Shown: positions 23,560 to 32,605 of the stretch, one piece after another
How positions within the stretch are numbered: position 1 is the stretch's first letter
Layout of the letters: each line of letters starts with the position of its first letter
NCBI RefSeq assembly: GCF_007858275.1
Contig: NZ_VFEV01000051.1
Coordinates: forward strand, 1 to 36,544
Length of the DNA stretch: 36,544 bases
Reading direction: 5' to 3'
Source: Pseudomonas proteolytica
GTDB taxonomy: Bacteria; Pseudomonadota; Gammaproteobacteria; Pseudomonadales; Pseudomonadaceae
Notes under the pieces: model-generated
What the model was told of the DNA's origin: nothing
The model's input: the letters and a program-made list of their open reading frames with translations, nothing else
Databases searched by the model: none
Made by a program: the position numbers and the translations under genes

Positions 23560-26500
23560 TCAGTGCTGCCGCTGGTAGAGCCCCAGGTTATCAACCTTGA
23601 AACTGCTGCAAGCGCCAGCATTGTCCAAATCGATCCGGATGCCTTTCACATGCTGCAACGTCAACCAACGCGGTGACGCATCCAACGGCACGATCAACGT
23701 CCCGTCCTCTGCATTGAAACGAACACTGGAGGCTTCGAACGGCCCTTGTTGCCCGTCTCCCCACCAGAACACCTGCATACGCGGCTCGGCGGCGCGGCCT
23801 GAGCAGCGGAACTCGAACTTGAGCAGGCCAGCGTCGTGGCCAGAGATATTAAACGCGGAGAGGTCGAAACTGATGGATGGATCTGAACCGTCAACCCGAT
23901 ACGCGCCTTCTTGCACTGCTAATTGATTTAAGCTTGGGTTCAATTCATCCAGTGATTTGACTCTCACCATTTTTTTGTCCAGGGACGCTTGGGAGCGCCC
24001 CCATGCCACCGGGATTTTTTGCAACTCAGCTTTCCCAAAAGCCTTCTGTAACAACGCGGTCTTGTAATCAGCAAGCTCACGAGCGTTTGTTTTTAGTAGT
24101 GTCATGGAGTTTTTCGATGTAGAAAAAGCTTCAAGGGGAGGTCCTCCCAACCAAACGCTCTGCCCCGCGACATCAACACGCATTACACGACGTACATCAC
24201 CCGAGTGAATACGAACTTCATCGCCCACCTTGATGAGGCTTACCAGCGCTGGATCTTCTACATACGCTGCCGCTGCATTTCGGTGCACCCCCCTCAGCCA
24301 GTTAACGTCCGTAAAGTCCATCAGAGGAATATCGATCTGTACTGATTGCGCTTCTACACTGCCTTTTTTGTAACCCAGGATGAAACCATTTACATATGCT
24401 GGATCGTAGTTATCAACAATAAAACGATACAGATAAGGATTACGCAGAGCTAGCCCGCCGCCGTCATGGATAACATTCGTCCCTTCCAGTAATGCAACAG
24501 TCGGCAGACTTTCTTTCAATGTATCAATGGCGCGTTTTTGTTGGGCTGGCGAAACCATATTGTAGGCCGCGGTCACCGGTAAGATAGGTCGATAACCCAG
24601 ATAAAAGTACTGCGCATTACGCGACGTCAGGTCCAAGTAAGTCTCACCCGCGGGTACATGCTCAGCTAATACTTTCGAAAGGCTGGTTAACCTCACCCAG
24701 TGTTCTTCCTGGACGGAAGCACGTCCGAGGTTGGGCAAGCCAGTACTTGGACCATCTCGTAGCTCGGGTGTGGCAACAGTTGCTGCCGTGGACTGAATTA
24801 GATTGTTGATCGCTGTCGTAAACGGCGCATAACCCAAAACCGAACTTATACTCGCCACAATTACAATCATCATCACCCGGGCACCAGAGTCTAGGACTCT
24901 CCATACAGCAACCGGCAACAGGATTGCCCAGCCCAGACTCGCGGCCAGTCCTGGGCGGGACATCGCGCCAGGATCGATACGCCCCATTGAATAAGGGATC
25001 AACAACAAGACGAAAAACAATACAATAATTAAGGGAAAAGCAGCTACGGCACGACGATTGGCGTCTTTGCACCAGCCGCATATAAGCAGTAAGCAGACCA
25101 GCGGAATAGCGATCCAAGACATGCGTACAACTTCAAAAACGAAACCTCGCTGTCCACCAACAACCCAACTCAGACTCCACGGAATACCATAGGCAACCTG
25201 GTTGATAGGGCCGTTTTCCAACACATAACGAATCGCCCCCAACAACATTGAGCCGGTAGGGGTGACTAAACCCACAACCAGAATCACTACGGCCATCGCA
25301 ATAACACCGTTCAAAGACTCTTTCTTGCGATTTTGCCAAACTCGCCAAGCAAAATAAGTCGCCATCAGGCCGCTCGCCGCAGCCAGTAACAACCCTTGCG
25401 GCGGAACACCCAATACAGCAATTGGCGCCGTCACCATCCACACAATAAGCCAGTGGGAGGGCCGTACATATAATTTCGGGCTCAACCAAAGGCACAGAAA
25501 TGGCGTCAGATACAGCCAACTCAAATTCCCAAAAAGGCAGAAAATTGAAATGAATGCGAAACCGATACTACGAGTGAAATAATACAGCGATAGGAAGGAG
25601 GCAAACGCTAGGATAGCAAAGGCAAGATTACCTACCTGTGCGATAGTTCCTGCCGAACCGTCATAAAAAACAAATGACAAAAACTGTGTAAAGTCGTCAC
25701 CAATAATTCCATGAGCGGGGATATAGCCTATATAAGGCACAATCCCATTAAGATATGACCACCACCCCAGCATACTTTCGCCAAAATGGTAATCATCAGG
25801 ACTCACAACAGGAAAAATTGTATTACCTGCTTTTAATGCAAGTAATAATCCAAAAAAAGCAACAGGTGATAATAGTCCGTATAAATCCTGAGACAGAGAA
25901 TACTTTCTAAATCGCTTGCTCACATCAATTATGGCCCAGACAACCATACCAATCAGCAAAACTTTCAGCCACACGCTAGTATCATATTTTGAAACGTTGC
26001 CGTTAGGCTCCTGTAGCCTTGCGGGGTAAAGAACCAGGTAAAACGTCGAGAGCCCTAGCTGAACGAAAAGGAGTAACTTGGAAACGTTTCGCGAGAAGCC
26101 TTTGGGCCTCCAAATGGCATAAATAAGACCTGCCACCCACCCTAAGGCTGCGATGGTATACCCCAACCGCGCCAGCCGCGTGAGATCTATGTCCGATACC
26201 ATCGCCGCCGGGGCCCGGCCAAGCACTAGTGCCAGTTCTGGTTTTACAAGCACCAGCAAAAGAATACCCAATGCGCCCACACCATAGATGCGTGGATTGA
26301 CGTCAATCCCCCTTAAAGCACTCGCCGTTGCGGCAACGGCGATAAAAGTAACTCCGGAAATTGAGCCGTAGAAAATCCTTGAGTCTTTCTGCTCAAAAAA
26401 AACAAAAGACGCAATGGCAGCAACAGCAGGAAGCGACCACCATAGATACTGAATGGAAAGTTCAAGCGCAGAGTTAGTTCCGAATAATTTTTTCTGCCGC

Positions 26501-26733
26501 TCTATTGTCGAAGCCAAAAACAAAAACGCACATACAAAGGCAGCAAGAAAAGCGGGGACAGCAATAAGGTCCTGAAATTTTGTCTGCGCCGACCACGTGA
26601 TACTCCCGACGACGAAATCCGCATACCTTGGTGCGACTGCAACGTCGAGGCAGAAAACTAAAACCAGCGCCGAGAAAATTAAAGCCGCCAGTGCGCAAGA
26701 AACCCTTTCATTCATTTCCAGATGCTTGAACAT
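23560..26733 (-). CDS. Large polytopic membrane protein, probable GT-C-like glycan enzyme, unknown
   Basis: 1057 aa. Roughly 15-18 hydrophobic spans occupy residues 1-650. An extracytoplasmic loop with SPDDYHFGESMLGWW falls near residue 312, resembling the acidic loop motifs of GT-C glycosyltransferases. The C-terminal 400 residues are soluble, and the last about 120 (SISFDLSAFN...LIVPLDASPRW) look like a beta-sandwich carbohydrate-binding-type domain. I cannot assign a family. The DNA is clearly richer in A/T than its neighbours, which suggests transfer. It lies 15 bp after the GT2 stop and is the last gene of the glycan operon. ATG at 26731-26733; a second ATG six codons in is possible. Confidence 0.75.
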   Translation of the reverse strand: MFKHLEMNERVSCALAALIFSALVLVFCLDVAVAPRYADFVVGSITWSAQTKFQDLIAVPAFLAAFVCAFLFLASTIERQKKLFGTNSALELSIQYLWWSLPAVAAIASFVFFEQKDSRIFYGSISGVTFIAVAATASALRGIDVNPRIYGVGALGILLLVLVKPELALVLGRAPAAMVSDIDLTRLARLGYTIAALGWVAGLIYAIWRPKGFSRNVSKLLLFVQLGLSTFYLVLYPARLQEPNGNVSKYDTSVWLKVLLIGMVVWAIIDVSKRFRKYSLSQDLYGLLSPVAFFGLLLALKAGNTIFPVVSPDDYHFGESMLGWWSYLNGIVPYIGYIPAHGIIGDDFTQFLSFVFYDGSAGTIAQVGNLAFAILAFASFLSLYYFTRSIGFAFISIFCLFGNLSWLYLTPFLCLWLSPKLYVRPSHWLIVWMVTAPIAVLGVPPQGLLLAAASGLMATYFAWRVWQNRKKESLNGVIAMAVVILVVGLVTPTGSMLLGAIRYVLENGPINQVAYGIPWSLSWVVGGQRGFVFEVVRMSWIAIPLVCLLLICGWCKDANRRAVAAFPLIIVLFFVLLLIPYSMGRIDPGAMSRPGLAASLGWAILLPVAVWRVLDSGARVMMIVIVASISSVLGYAPFTTAINNLIQSTAATVATPELRDGPSTGLPNLGRASVQEEHWVRLTSLSKVLAEHVPAGETYLDLTSRNAQYFYLGYRPILPVTAAYNMVSPAQQKRAIDTLKESLPTVALLEGTNVIHDGGGLALRNPYLYRFIVDNYDPAYVNGFILGYKKGSVEAQSVQIDIPLMDFTDVNWLRGVHRNAAAAYVEDPALVSLIKVGDEVRIHSGDVRRVMRVDVAGQSVWLGGPPLEAFSTSKNSMTLLKTNARELADYKTALLQKAFGKAELQKIPVAWGRSQASLDKKMVRVKSLDELNPSLNQLAVQEGAYRVDGSDPSISFDLSAFNISGHDAGLLKFEFRCSGRAAEPRMQVFWWGDGQQGPFEASSVRFNAEDGTLIVPLDASPRWLTLQHVKGIRIDLDNAGACSSFKVDNLGLYQRQH

Positions 26734-26748
26734 TTCACTACCAGATCT

Positions 26749-27567
26749 TTAGTTGTACTTGCCAAAACAAGCTCGGAACAATACCGCCAGTACCGAAAGG
26801 TTGCCTTTTACGCTGCTGATCTTGGTAGGGACTTCACCTTGGGGATAACGACGTACTGTCGCCAGTTCCACGCAGCGATAGCCCAGTTTCGGCGCTCGGT
26901 ATGACAGATAGGCAAGTAGTTCATACGTAGTGAACACATCACGGAAGATCGCCATCTTCGGATCAATCAGCATCTTGCGGCTGTAGGCGCGAAAACCCTG
27001 GGTGGTATCTGTCCACTTGAAACCGGAAAACAGGCTCAGCATCGGCGCGTGGATAAAACGGATAGCAAAATCGCGGGACTTGGGAGTGTTCTCGGCAACA
27101 CCACCCTCGACAAAACGTGAAGCCTGGACAAAATCCACACCCTGCTTGAGTGCTTCGATAAAGCGTGGAATAGCCTCGGGATCATCCTTGTCGTTGCCAT
27201 CAATGGTCACGATACCTTCGTAGCCCTGATCCAGGGCGAAGGCATAGGCGCAGCGCAACTGCGCGCTCAACTTGCCAGGGGCCGTCTTGACCAGCAAGCC
27301 ACGTACCCCCACCTGTTGCAGTGATTGCAACTCGAGCGAGCCATCAGAACTGCCACCATCAACGATGATAATGTCGGCCATGTCCGCGATGTTGAACGCC
27401 GCCATACGGGCGAGCAGGTTCTTGATCCGGTCACCTTCGTTGATGACCGGGATGACCACGCACCACGGGTGCTGGCGACCCAGCCAGAGTGGTGTGTCAA
27501 AAGAAGGTACCTGCCAGCCGGCACGTACATCGGGAGCAATATCAGAAGAAGTCATTTTAATTTCCAT
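26749..27567 (-). CDS. Family 2 glycosyltransferase (soluble, DPM-like)
   Basis: 272 aa from the ATG at 27565-27567, which overlaps the previous stop as TGATG. GT-A fold: VVIPVINEGDRI near 38-49, IIIVDGGSSDGS (about 68-79), and the acidic metal motif in VTIDGNDKDDP, then FKWTDTTQGFRAYSRKML typical of GT2 acceptor regions. No C-terminal membrane span. It probably moves a sugar from a nucleotide sugar to a polyprenyl phosphate or glycan acceptor. Encoded between the SMR-like protein and the giant membrane protein. Confidence 0.85.
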   Translation of the reverse strand: MEIKMTSSDIAPDVRAGWQVPSFDTPLWLGRQHPWCVVIPVINEGDRIKNLLARMAAFNIADMADIIIVDGGSSDGSLELQSLQQVGVRGLLVKTAPGKLSAQLRCAYAFALDQGYEGIVTIDGNDKDDPEAIPRFIEALKQGVDFVQASRFVEGGVAENTPKSRDFAIRFIHAPMLSLFSGFKWTDTTQGFRAYSRKMLIDPKMAIFRDVFTTYELLAYLSYRAPKLGYRCVELATVRRYPQGEVPTKISSVKGNLSVLAVLFRACFGKYN

Positions 27568-27929
27568 CAAACGACGCGAGCTGTAATCAGCCCTACGCCA
27601 GCAATAACCAGGGCGATGCCGACTCCCGTGGTCCAGTGGAAGGACTCACGGAAGAACAGCAGTGAAAACAGGGCAACCGTCGCGATAGCCCCGGCCGTCA
27701 GGACCGGGTGTGCCACGTTCAGCGGCAAACGGGCCAAGGCCGCGGCATAGAGCAGGAACGCAGCGCCATACAGCACCAGCCCGACCCAGAACGGCCAGTT
27801 GCTGAGTGCCGCCATCGGGTCGCTCAAGGAAGGGAATTTGCGCGGGGGCATCATCGCCATCTTCACCAGAACGCTGGCGGAGGCGTTCGACAAGATACCC
27901 AGGATCAAAATGATCCATTTCATGCTCAT
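27567..27929 (-). CDS. SMR/EamA-like four-helix membrane protein, drug-Glu absent
   Basis: 120 aa, four hydrophobic helices. The C-terminal half (HPVLTAGAIATVALFSLLFFRES) is typical of small multidrug-resistance-type and ArnE/ArnF-like proteins. Aligning the first helix to EmrE by its lysine places N15 where EmrE has the essential Glu14, so drug-proton antiport is unlikely. Its location among glycosyltransferases suggests it flips a polyprenyl-linked sugar across the inner membrane (inference). Overlaps both neighbours (ATGA and TGATG). Confidence 0.82.
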   Translation of the reverse strand: MSMKWIILILGILSNASASVLVKMAMMPPRKFPSLSDPMAALSNWPFWVGLVLYGAAFLLYAAALARLPLNVAHPVLTAGAIATVALFSLLFFRESFHWTTGVGIALVIAGVGLITARVV

Positions 27930-28759
27930 GCCGTCACCTCGTCGGGGGTGCGGTAATACTCGCGGGCAACCTGCAGCGCACGCTCGATCGATTGCGCATG
28001 GGGTTCAGCCTTGGTAGCCACCATCTCAATGGTGACCACATGCCCCGGCAAGTATTGGGCTACGGCACGTGCCATTTTTTCGTGGTCAGTACCGCCGTCA
28101 CCCAATGGGAGCAAGTCAGGTTCACTGGCGTGGATATGCCCGATCAACTCGGCACAATCATCAAGCACTGTGAATGGGTCTTCACCGTTGATTGCCAACG
28201 CCCCAGTGTCCAGTTGCATCCGGATAGCCGGATGATCGATTGCCCGTACCACCCTCGCAGTTTCCGCACTGGTGGTCATGAAGTTCGCACCGTAGCAGGT
28301 GGGGTTGGGCTCCAGGCAGATCGTCACACCGCTCGCCTGGGCGATATCGCCCAATTGCCGGAAGAACGCCACGGCAGCATCCTGCGCCTGCTGATCGGTC
28401 AAACCACTGCGATCACGGTTCTTCGGTGAGCCAAACACAATCCGTGTTGCCCCAAGGCCCGCGCCAATGCGGCATACGCCCGCCAGGTGTTGCAGCAAGG
28501 CCGCCTGGCTTTGCTCGGAGCCGAAGACATTCAGGCCCGTGGTGCCGAACAGCAGTGCCTGCATACCAGTCAACGCAATCCCACGCTGTGACCACCAATC
28601 CTTGACCCGCGCAATCTCTTCGTCCGTGGCCTTGGCGGGCTCCGGGAAGTATTTGCCCGGTGCAATATCAATTGCATCCACGGCAAAGTGCGCAAGCAGT
28701 TCAGCGATGACTTCGTCCTCGGTGGTCTCCCACGCGATATTGGAAATCGCCAGCCTCAT
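27926..28759 (-). CDS. Sugar phosphate isomerase/epimerase-like TIM barrel
   Basis: 277 aa, xylose-isomerase-like (AP-endonuclease 2 superfamily) barrel. Acidic and His metal-ligand positions are seen in ICLEPNP, MQLDTGALA, GHIHASEPD and VTIEMVA, the usual order in this family. Such enzymes isomerise or epimerise sugars with a divalent metal. The precise sugar is not deducible. Both ends overlap neighbours by ATGA, so it is translationally tied to the SDR-like and SMR-like genes and probably prepares the sugar unit used by this operon. Confidence 0.82.
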   Translation of the reverse strand: MRLAISNIAWETTEDEVIAELLAHFAVDAIDIAPGKYFPEPAKATDEEIARVKDWWSQRGIALTGMQALLFGTTGLNVFGSEQSQAALLQHLAGVCRIGAGLGATRIVFGSPKNRDRSGLTDQQAQDAAVAFFRQLGDIAQASGVTICLEPNPTCYGANFMTTSAETARVVRAIDHPAIRMQLDTGALAINGEDPFTVLDDCAELIGHIHASEPDLLPLGDGGTDHEKMARAVAQYLPGHVVTIEMVATKAEPHAQSIERALQVAREYYRTPDEVTA

Positions 28760-29541
28760 GCCTGTGCTCCCGATACGGCCTTGAGCGGCTCCGACTGCGC
28801 ATAGGCCCTTACGGCCTGCACGGTTTCGCGAGCGCTGTACTGATAGCGCCCAGTGCCACCAAACAGCTGCGCATGCTTGGTCTGCATGTCATAGGTAGCG
28901 GCCGCATTGGCCAGGGTATTGGTGAAAGGCTTGCCGAAGCCCTTCTGCGAAATGTCCGCGACACTCACTGCCTGGGCAGTCAGGTGGACCAGCTTGAGTC
29001 CCGCATCGAGCGCGGTCTGGATGTCGTACCACAAGTTGATCATCGGGTAGAACTGGAACACGCCCCGGCTATCGATTGCCTGCAGGTTGTTGTCGTTGAG
29101 GAAGTCAAAAATCACGTTTTTACGCAATCCAGGCCCGACGAGCCCCGGCAGGCGAACGATCAAGTGATTCGGAAAATGACTTTCGACGAAGGTTTCCAGC
29201 AGCCGACGGTGCAGGCCATAGGCATGCAGGCCGGACTCATCGACCGGAGTGTCTTCATCAACGCCGATGGGGCTTTTGAACACATCAACCGTGCTGATCA
29301 GAACGAAGGTCTTGCACTGGATGGTTTTCAGATGGGTGATCAGTGCTTCGATCTTCTGGCGGTCGGCCTCAGGCTCGCGGTTGGCAATCCATTTTTGCGC
29401 CGGGGCGCCGGCACAGACCACGAGGTCGAAGGATTTGCCTTCTATCTCACTGATGTTGGTGGACCGGTACAAGTCCCCGAAAGAAGCCTGTTTAAGAAGC
29501 GTGCCCCCGACAAACCCGGAGAAACCAATAAGCGAATTCAT
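28756..29541 (-). CDS. SDR/NAD-dependent epimerase-like protein
   Basis: 261 aa from the ATG at 29539-29541; GGAGCGGAAAAAG lies upstream, and the 25-codon upstream extension runs into the FAD gene stop. Rossmann nucleotide motif G6-FS-G9-FV-G12, then LISTVDVF as the catalytic Ser/Thr strand. The active-site YxxxK is Y-GLH-R: Lys is replaced by Arg, which may reduce or change dehydrogenase chemistry. Length is at the short end for extended SDRs (261 aa). It is inferred to act on a nucleotide or lipid-linked sugar in this operon. Confidence 0.78.
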   Translation of the reverse strand: MNSLIGFSGFVGGTLLKQASFGDLYRSTNISEIEGKSFDLVVCAGAPAQKWIANREPEADRQKIEALITHLKTIQCKTFVLISTVDVFKSPIGVDEDTPVDESGLHAYGLHRRLLETFVESHFPNHLIVRLPGLVGPGLRKNVIFDFLNDNNLQAIDSRGVFQFYPMINLWYDIQTALDAGLKLVHLTAQAVSVADISQKGFGKPFTNTLANAAATYDMQTKHAQLFGGTGRYQYSARETVQAVRAYAQSEPLKAVSGAQA

Positions 29542-29566
29542 CTTTTTCCGCTCCAAACCTGAAGTT

Positions 29567-30715
29567 TTATTGACCTTGATGGGAAAAACTCTCGGTATCC
29601 AGTTTTTCAAGCACATCGTAAATGTTGTCTATCTTGCCACCCAGCACGGAAAAGCAACCTGGCAACTCGGCGTGTTTCTCGAAAAGGATCGGGCGTCCAT
29701 CATCACCTTCATTCTTCACCAGGATGGTCTTGACCTCGAACAGCGAATCCTTGTGTTGGGCCTTGAGCACTTCGGGGATATACCGCCCGACGTCCCTGAC
29801 CATGCGATCAACCCGTGAATCGCGCTCATAAAGCCGCAGCTTCTCGTAGGGATCGAGGCCTTTTTCATCATTCCAGTGCAAATGCGGCGTATAGCGTACA
29901 TGGGACAAGGTGTGCAGCCCACGGGCCGGGAACGGCATCAGTGAAAAGAACGGTCCATCCATCACCGTGACACCCAACCCCTCAAGGGATTCGGGCATCT
30001 GCATCAAGGCCATCTCCGTGATCTCTTGCTTGAGGCCGGTACTGACCCCCGCGAAATCACCCGCAAACTGATTGAGGCCACTGTACGTACAGTTGAAGAC
30101 GTACCGGCAGGTCGTCAGCGCCTCCTCGCCCAGAGAGGTTTGGGTGACCACTTGCAAAGGCACCGCTGCGCCTCTGGAAATCGAAGTGACACGTGTCTGG
30201 TAGCGAATCTGCACACCGCTTTCTGCCAGCTCGCGAGCCGCCCAGGCCGCCAGGCGGGTGGTGTCGAACGCATATTCCTCGACCAGGAACACTTCTTCTA
30301 TCAAGCGTGGCTCGAACAAGTCACGCAGCGCTGGATCGGCAGGTTTTAGGTCCGCACCGATATCCCGGCAAAAGCGCTCGAACTGCTTGGCCGTGACCTT
30401 TGAGTTGCGTCGGGCAATAGCATACAGCTTGGTAAAGTCCTGCTTGACCACCTGCGGCCAGTCCTGGACAAACCTGGGCAAGTTGACCCGGCTGCGATAA
30501 GCCGTCGTGAAGCTGCGCGGGTAGTGATAGCCGTTGTGCACACGTGCCTGGTTGTTGTAACTGGCGCGCGTCATCAGTGCCGCCTCGCGCTCTACCAACA
30601 GGATCCTTTTGAAGCCCCTCTGCTTGGCCAGGTAGACCGCAATGGCTGCACCGTAAAACCCCCCGCCGATAATGACGGCATCCTGCTCAGGCTGGCTGGC
30701 TTGGGCGCTCGACAT
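29567..30715 (-). CDS. FAD-dependent oxidoreductase (DAO family)
   Basis: 382 aa. N-terminal FAD-binding motif VIIGGGFYGAAIAVYLA (about 14-30) with LLVEREAALMTRAS as the ribose-binding acidic strand, and the motif NNQARVHNGYHYPRS often seen in glycan-linked members of this family. It probably oxidises an amine or hydroxyl group on a sugar or small substituent; the substrate is unknown. Its start overlaps the stop of the upstream GT2 gene (TGATG), and the SDR gene follows after 25 bp. It belongs to the glycan operon by position. Confidence 0.82.
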   Translation of the reverse strand: MSSAQASQPEQDAVIIGGGFYGAAIAVYLAKQRGFKRILLVEREAALMTRASYNNQARVHNGYHYPRSFTTAYRSRVNLPRFVQDWPQVVKQDFTKLYAIARRNSKVTAKQFERFCRDIGADLKPADPALRDLFEPRLIEEVFLVEEYAFDTTRLAAWAARELAESGVQIRYQTRVTSISRGAAVPLQVVTQTSLGEEALTTCRYVFNCTYSGLNQFAGDFAGVSTGLKQEITEMALMQMPESLEGLGVTVMDGPFFSLMPFPARGLHTLSHVRYTPHLHWNDEKGLDPYEKLRLYERDSRVDRMVRDVGRYIPEVLKAQHKDSLFEVKTILVKNEGDDGRPILFEKHAELPGCFSVLGGKIDNIYDVLEKLDTESFSHQGQ

Positions 30716-31740
30716 CAGGAAACTCGTTCGGAAGGCTGCGCCTTGATCACGGCCGCATCAGGTGCCACCTCTTCAATGTTCAGCTTCTCGCGCCGGGTCA
30801 TGCGGGCGCTGGTGAACTCCTGCCCTACATGATAGAGCGGCCCTTCATTCGATAGGCTGGCCATGTTGAGGATGTATTCACCCAGCACCAGCAACACCAG
30901 GGAAATCAGGAAAAACATGCCCGACTGCTGGAGCGAGAAACTGATCCAGCCGGGCGCTACATCAGCCTTGAAGATACCCACCGAGATCACATAGACGCAG
31001 TACACCAGGTTGGCAACCGCGCCAAACAGCGAAAGGTAGGTCACCAGTCGCATGGGCGCGCGCGTGGTGGAAACCAGTAAGCGCACGCCACGATCGATAC
31101 TGTCGCCCAGGCGCTTGGGGCTGGAGGCCTGGGGCACGGCACTGTACTTGAGGTAGGCACGGGCAAAACCACCGGTGGCCGGGAGATGCCTGTATGTCAT
31201 CGAAGGCTGGGGGTGTTGCAGGATGAAATTGATCACACGCTTGCTGAGAATGCGGTACTGAGGCGCTTCCTTGGCAAGGTGAACCCCGTTGAAGCGGTTG
31301 TACATACTGTGGAACACCGCGTTGGCCCAACGATAGGCCAGGCTCTGGGTGCTCTTTTGTTCGTTGTGGGCAAAGACAACATCGGCGCCGCTGACCGCCT
31401 GATCAAGCATCTGTGGGACGAAGTTGATGTCGTCCACCAGCGGATCGATGACTGCAACATAGTCACCCAAGGCGTTTTCCAGGCCGACCCAGGAAGCGGT
31501 ATCGGTATCCACTTCCTTGGTCAATGCATAGACCTGCAGGTTGGCCAGGCCTTTCTCGCTGGTCAGGCCCTTCAAGACCATGACACTGTCATCATCGGAC
31601 GCGTTATCCACAACGATCAGCTCATAGTCGCTGACTGTTTTCGCAATGACTTCGGCGGCTTCGGAGAGTATTTTTTCAATTTTATCGCCCTGATTACGAA
31701 CGACAAAAACGACAGACAAAAAACAGGGGAAATAAGCCAT
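30715..31740 (-). CDS. Family 2 glycosyltransferase with C-terminal membrane helices (GtrB-like)
   Basis: 341 aa from the ATG at 31738-31740; TTG and GTG codons just upstream are also in frame. N-terminal GT-A domain with LIVVDNASDDDS (about 43-54) and VAVIDPLVDD, followed by two membrane spans (about 225-255 and 268-300) and a cytoplasmic tail. This topology matches GtrB and polyprenyl-phosphate glycosyltransferases such as ArnC. First gene of the seven-gene leftward glycan operon, after a long AT-rich leader. It is expected to load a sugar onto undecaprenyl phosphate. Confidence 0.87.
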   Translation of the reverse strand: MAYFPCFLSVVFVVRNQGDKIEKILSEAAEVIAKTVSDYELIVVDNASDDDSVMVLKGLTSEKGLANLQVYALTKEVDTDTASWVGLENALGDYVAVIDPLVDDINFVPQMLDQAVSGADVVFAHNEQKSTQSLAYRWANAVFHSMYNRFNGVHLAKEAPQYRILSKRVINFILQHPQPSMTYRHLPATGGFARAYLKYSAVPQASSPKRLGDSIDRGVRLLVSTTRAPMRLVTYLSLFGAVANLVYCVYVISVGIFKADVAPGWISFSLQQSGMFFLISLVLLVLGEYILNMASLSNEGPLYHVGQEFTSARMTRREKLNIEEVAPDAAVIKAQPSERVS

Positions 31741-32605
31741 CACCAACTCTCACAAAAATTAATTAAAAGACTGGATGAGTCGTTTATCCGAGATCGCCAT
31801 ATATAGCCCAAAGGCCTCACACCCCTGACCGAGAGTTTCAGCGCCATAGGGTCATTGCCAAGATGGGGTAGCCATTGCCAAACGTTCAAATCGCTCGTCC
31901 TTGAAGCACCAGGCCATAGGCACGCCTGAAACAGCAGCCATGCCAGAAAAACCGGGGTAAGGCAGAATAGACAGAAGCTATCAGACCTGGCACCAGCCCA
32001 AATTTGCGCCGGATCATACCACAAAAAATGCGGCCCTCACGACGCAGAAATGGCGCTATGCCAGCGTTTAAAGCACGATAAAAAACACCTCGAAGCCTCT
32101 TGAGAAAACATGTTTTCAAAATAGTTTAATGATTAAAAAGTTGACCTTTCGCCCTTAATTAAGTCAGCCATCAGCATTCAATCTGAATAATCTGTAGGTA
32201 ATTAGTCCCCACTCAAGTGGGGTCTTAACACAGCGACTTTTCAGGATAACCTGCACAAATAAAACACCCCGCGAAGGCATGGGCATCACGGGGGGATGCG
32301 GTGATCGATTCATCGACGCTTGTGCAAGACTTTGAAGTTGATCCAGTCACACTGAATTTAGACTGTAAAAACTGGTGCACCCAGTAATGACACGACACCC
32401 ACCTACATTTGATGGAGCCACTTACGGCGAACCTCTGGGTAGGACCAAGGGGCAGGATTCGGCAAAACGGTGATTTCCTCAAACTCTCCAGGCTGTTCGG
32501 CATTCCTCGCGTTATGTCTTAACATAGCCGGTTGCCGAAAGAACCGTCATGGCCATGACCATGGAGGGCTTCCGCCCTTTTCGACTACAAATAAGTGTGC
32601 TGAAG
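31741..32605. other. 865-bp AT-rich stretch without a supported gene
   Basis: No reading frame here has convincing codon pattern or a recognisable product. It contains a perfect 14-bp palindrome GAAAACATGTTTTC (32104-32117), a TTAATTAA-type palindrome (CTTAATTAAG, near 32154-32163), a 7-bp hairpin with CCCCACT/AGTGGGG (32207-32222), and then more mixed sequence of possible mobile origin. The promoter of the glycan operon must lie here, but I could not fix -35 and -10 elements with confidence. No transposon end is recognised. Confidence 0.5.
32207..32222. terminator. Short GC hairpin in the intergenic stretch
   Basis: CCCCACT-CA-AGTGGGG forms a perfect 7-bp stem with a two-base loop, followed by TCTTAA on the + strand. 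It could be a weak terminator or the scar of an earlier element. No adjacent gene ends here. Confidence 0.35.

Noticed and set aside
31886..32119. 77-aa leftward frame in the glycan-operon leader
   Set aside because: Lacks a credible start context and any recognisable pattern; overlaps another equally weak frame.
32225..32503. 92-aa leftward frame in the gene-poor stretch
   Set aside because: No signal peptide, domain or ribosome-binding site; composition (many Ser, Cys, Lys) looks non-coding. A transposase relic was considered but no motif supports it.
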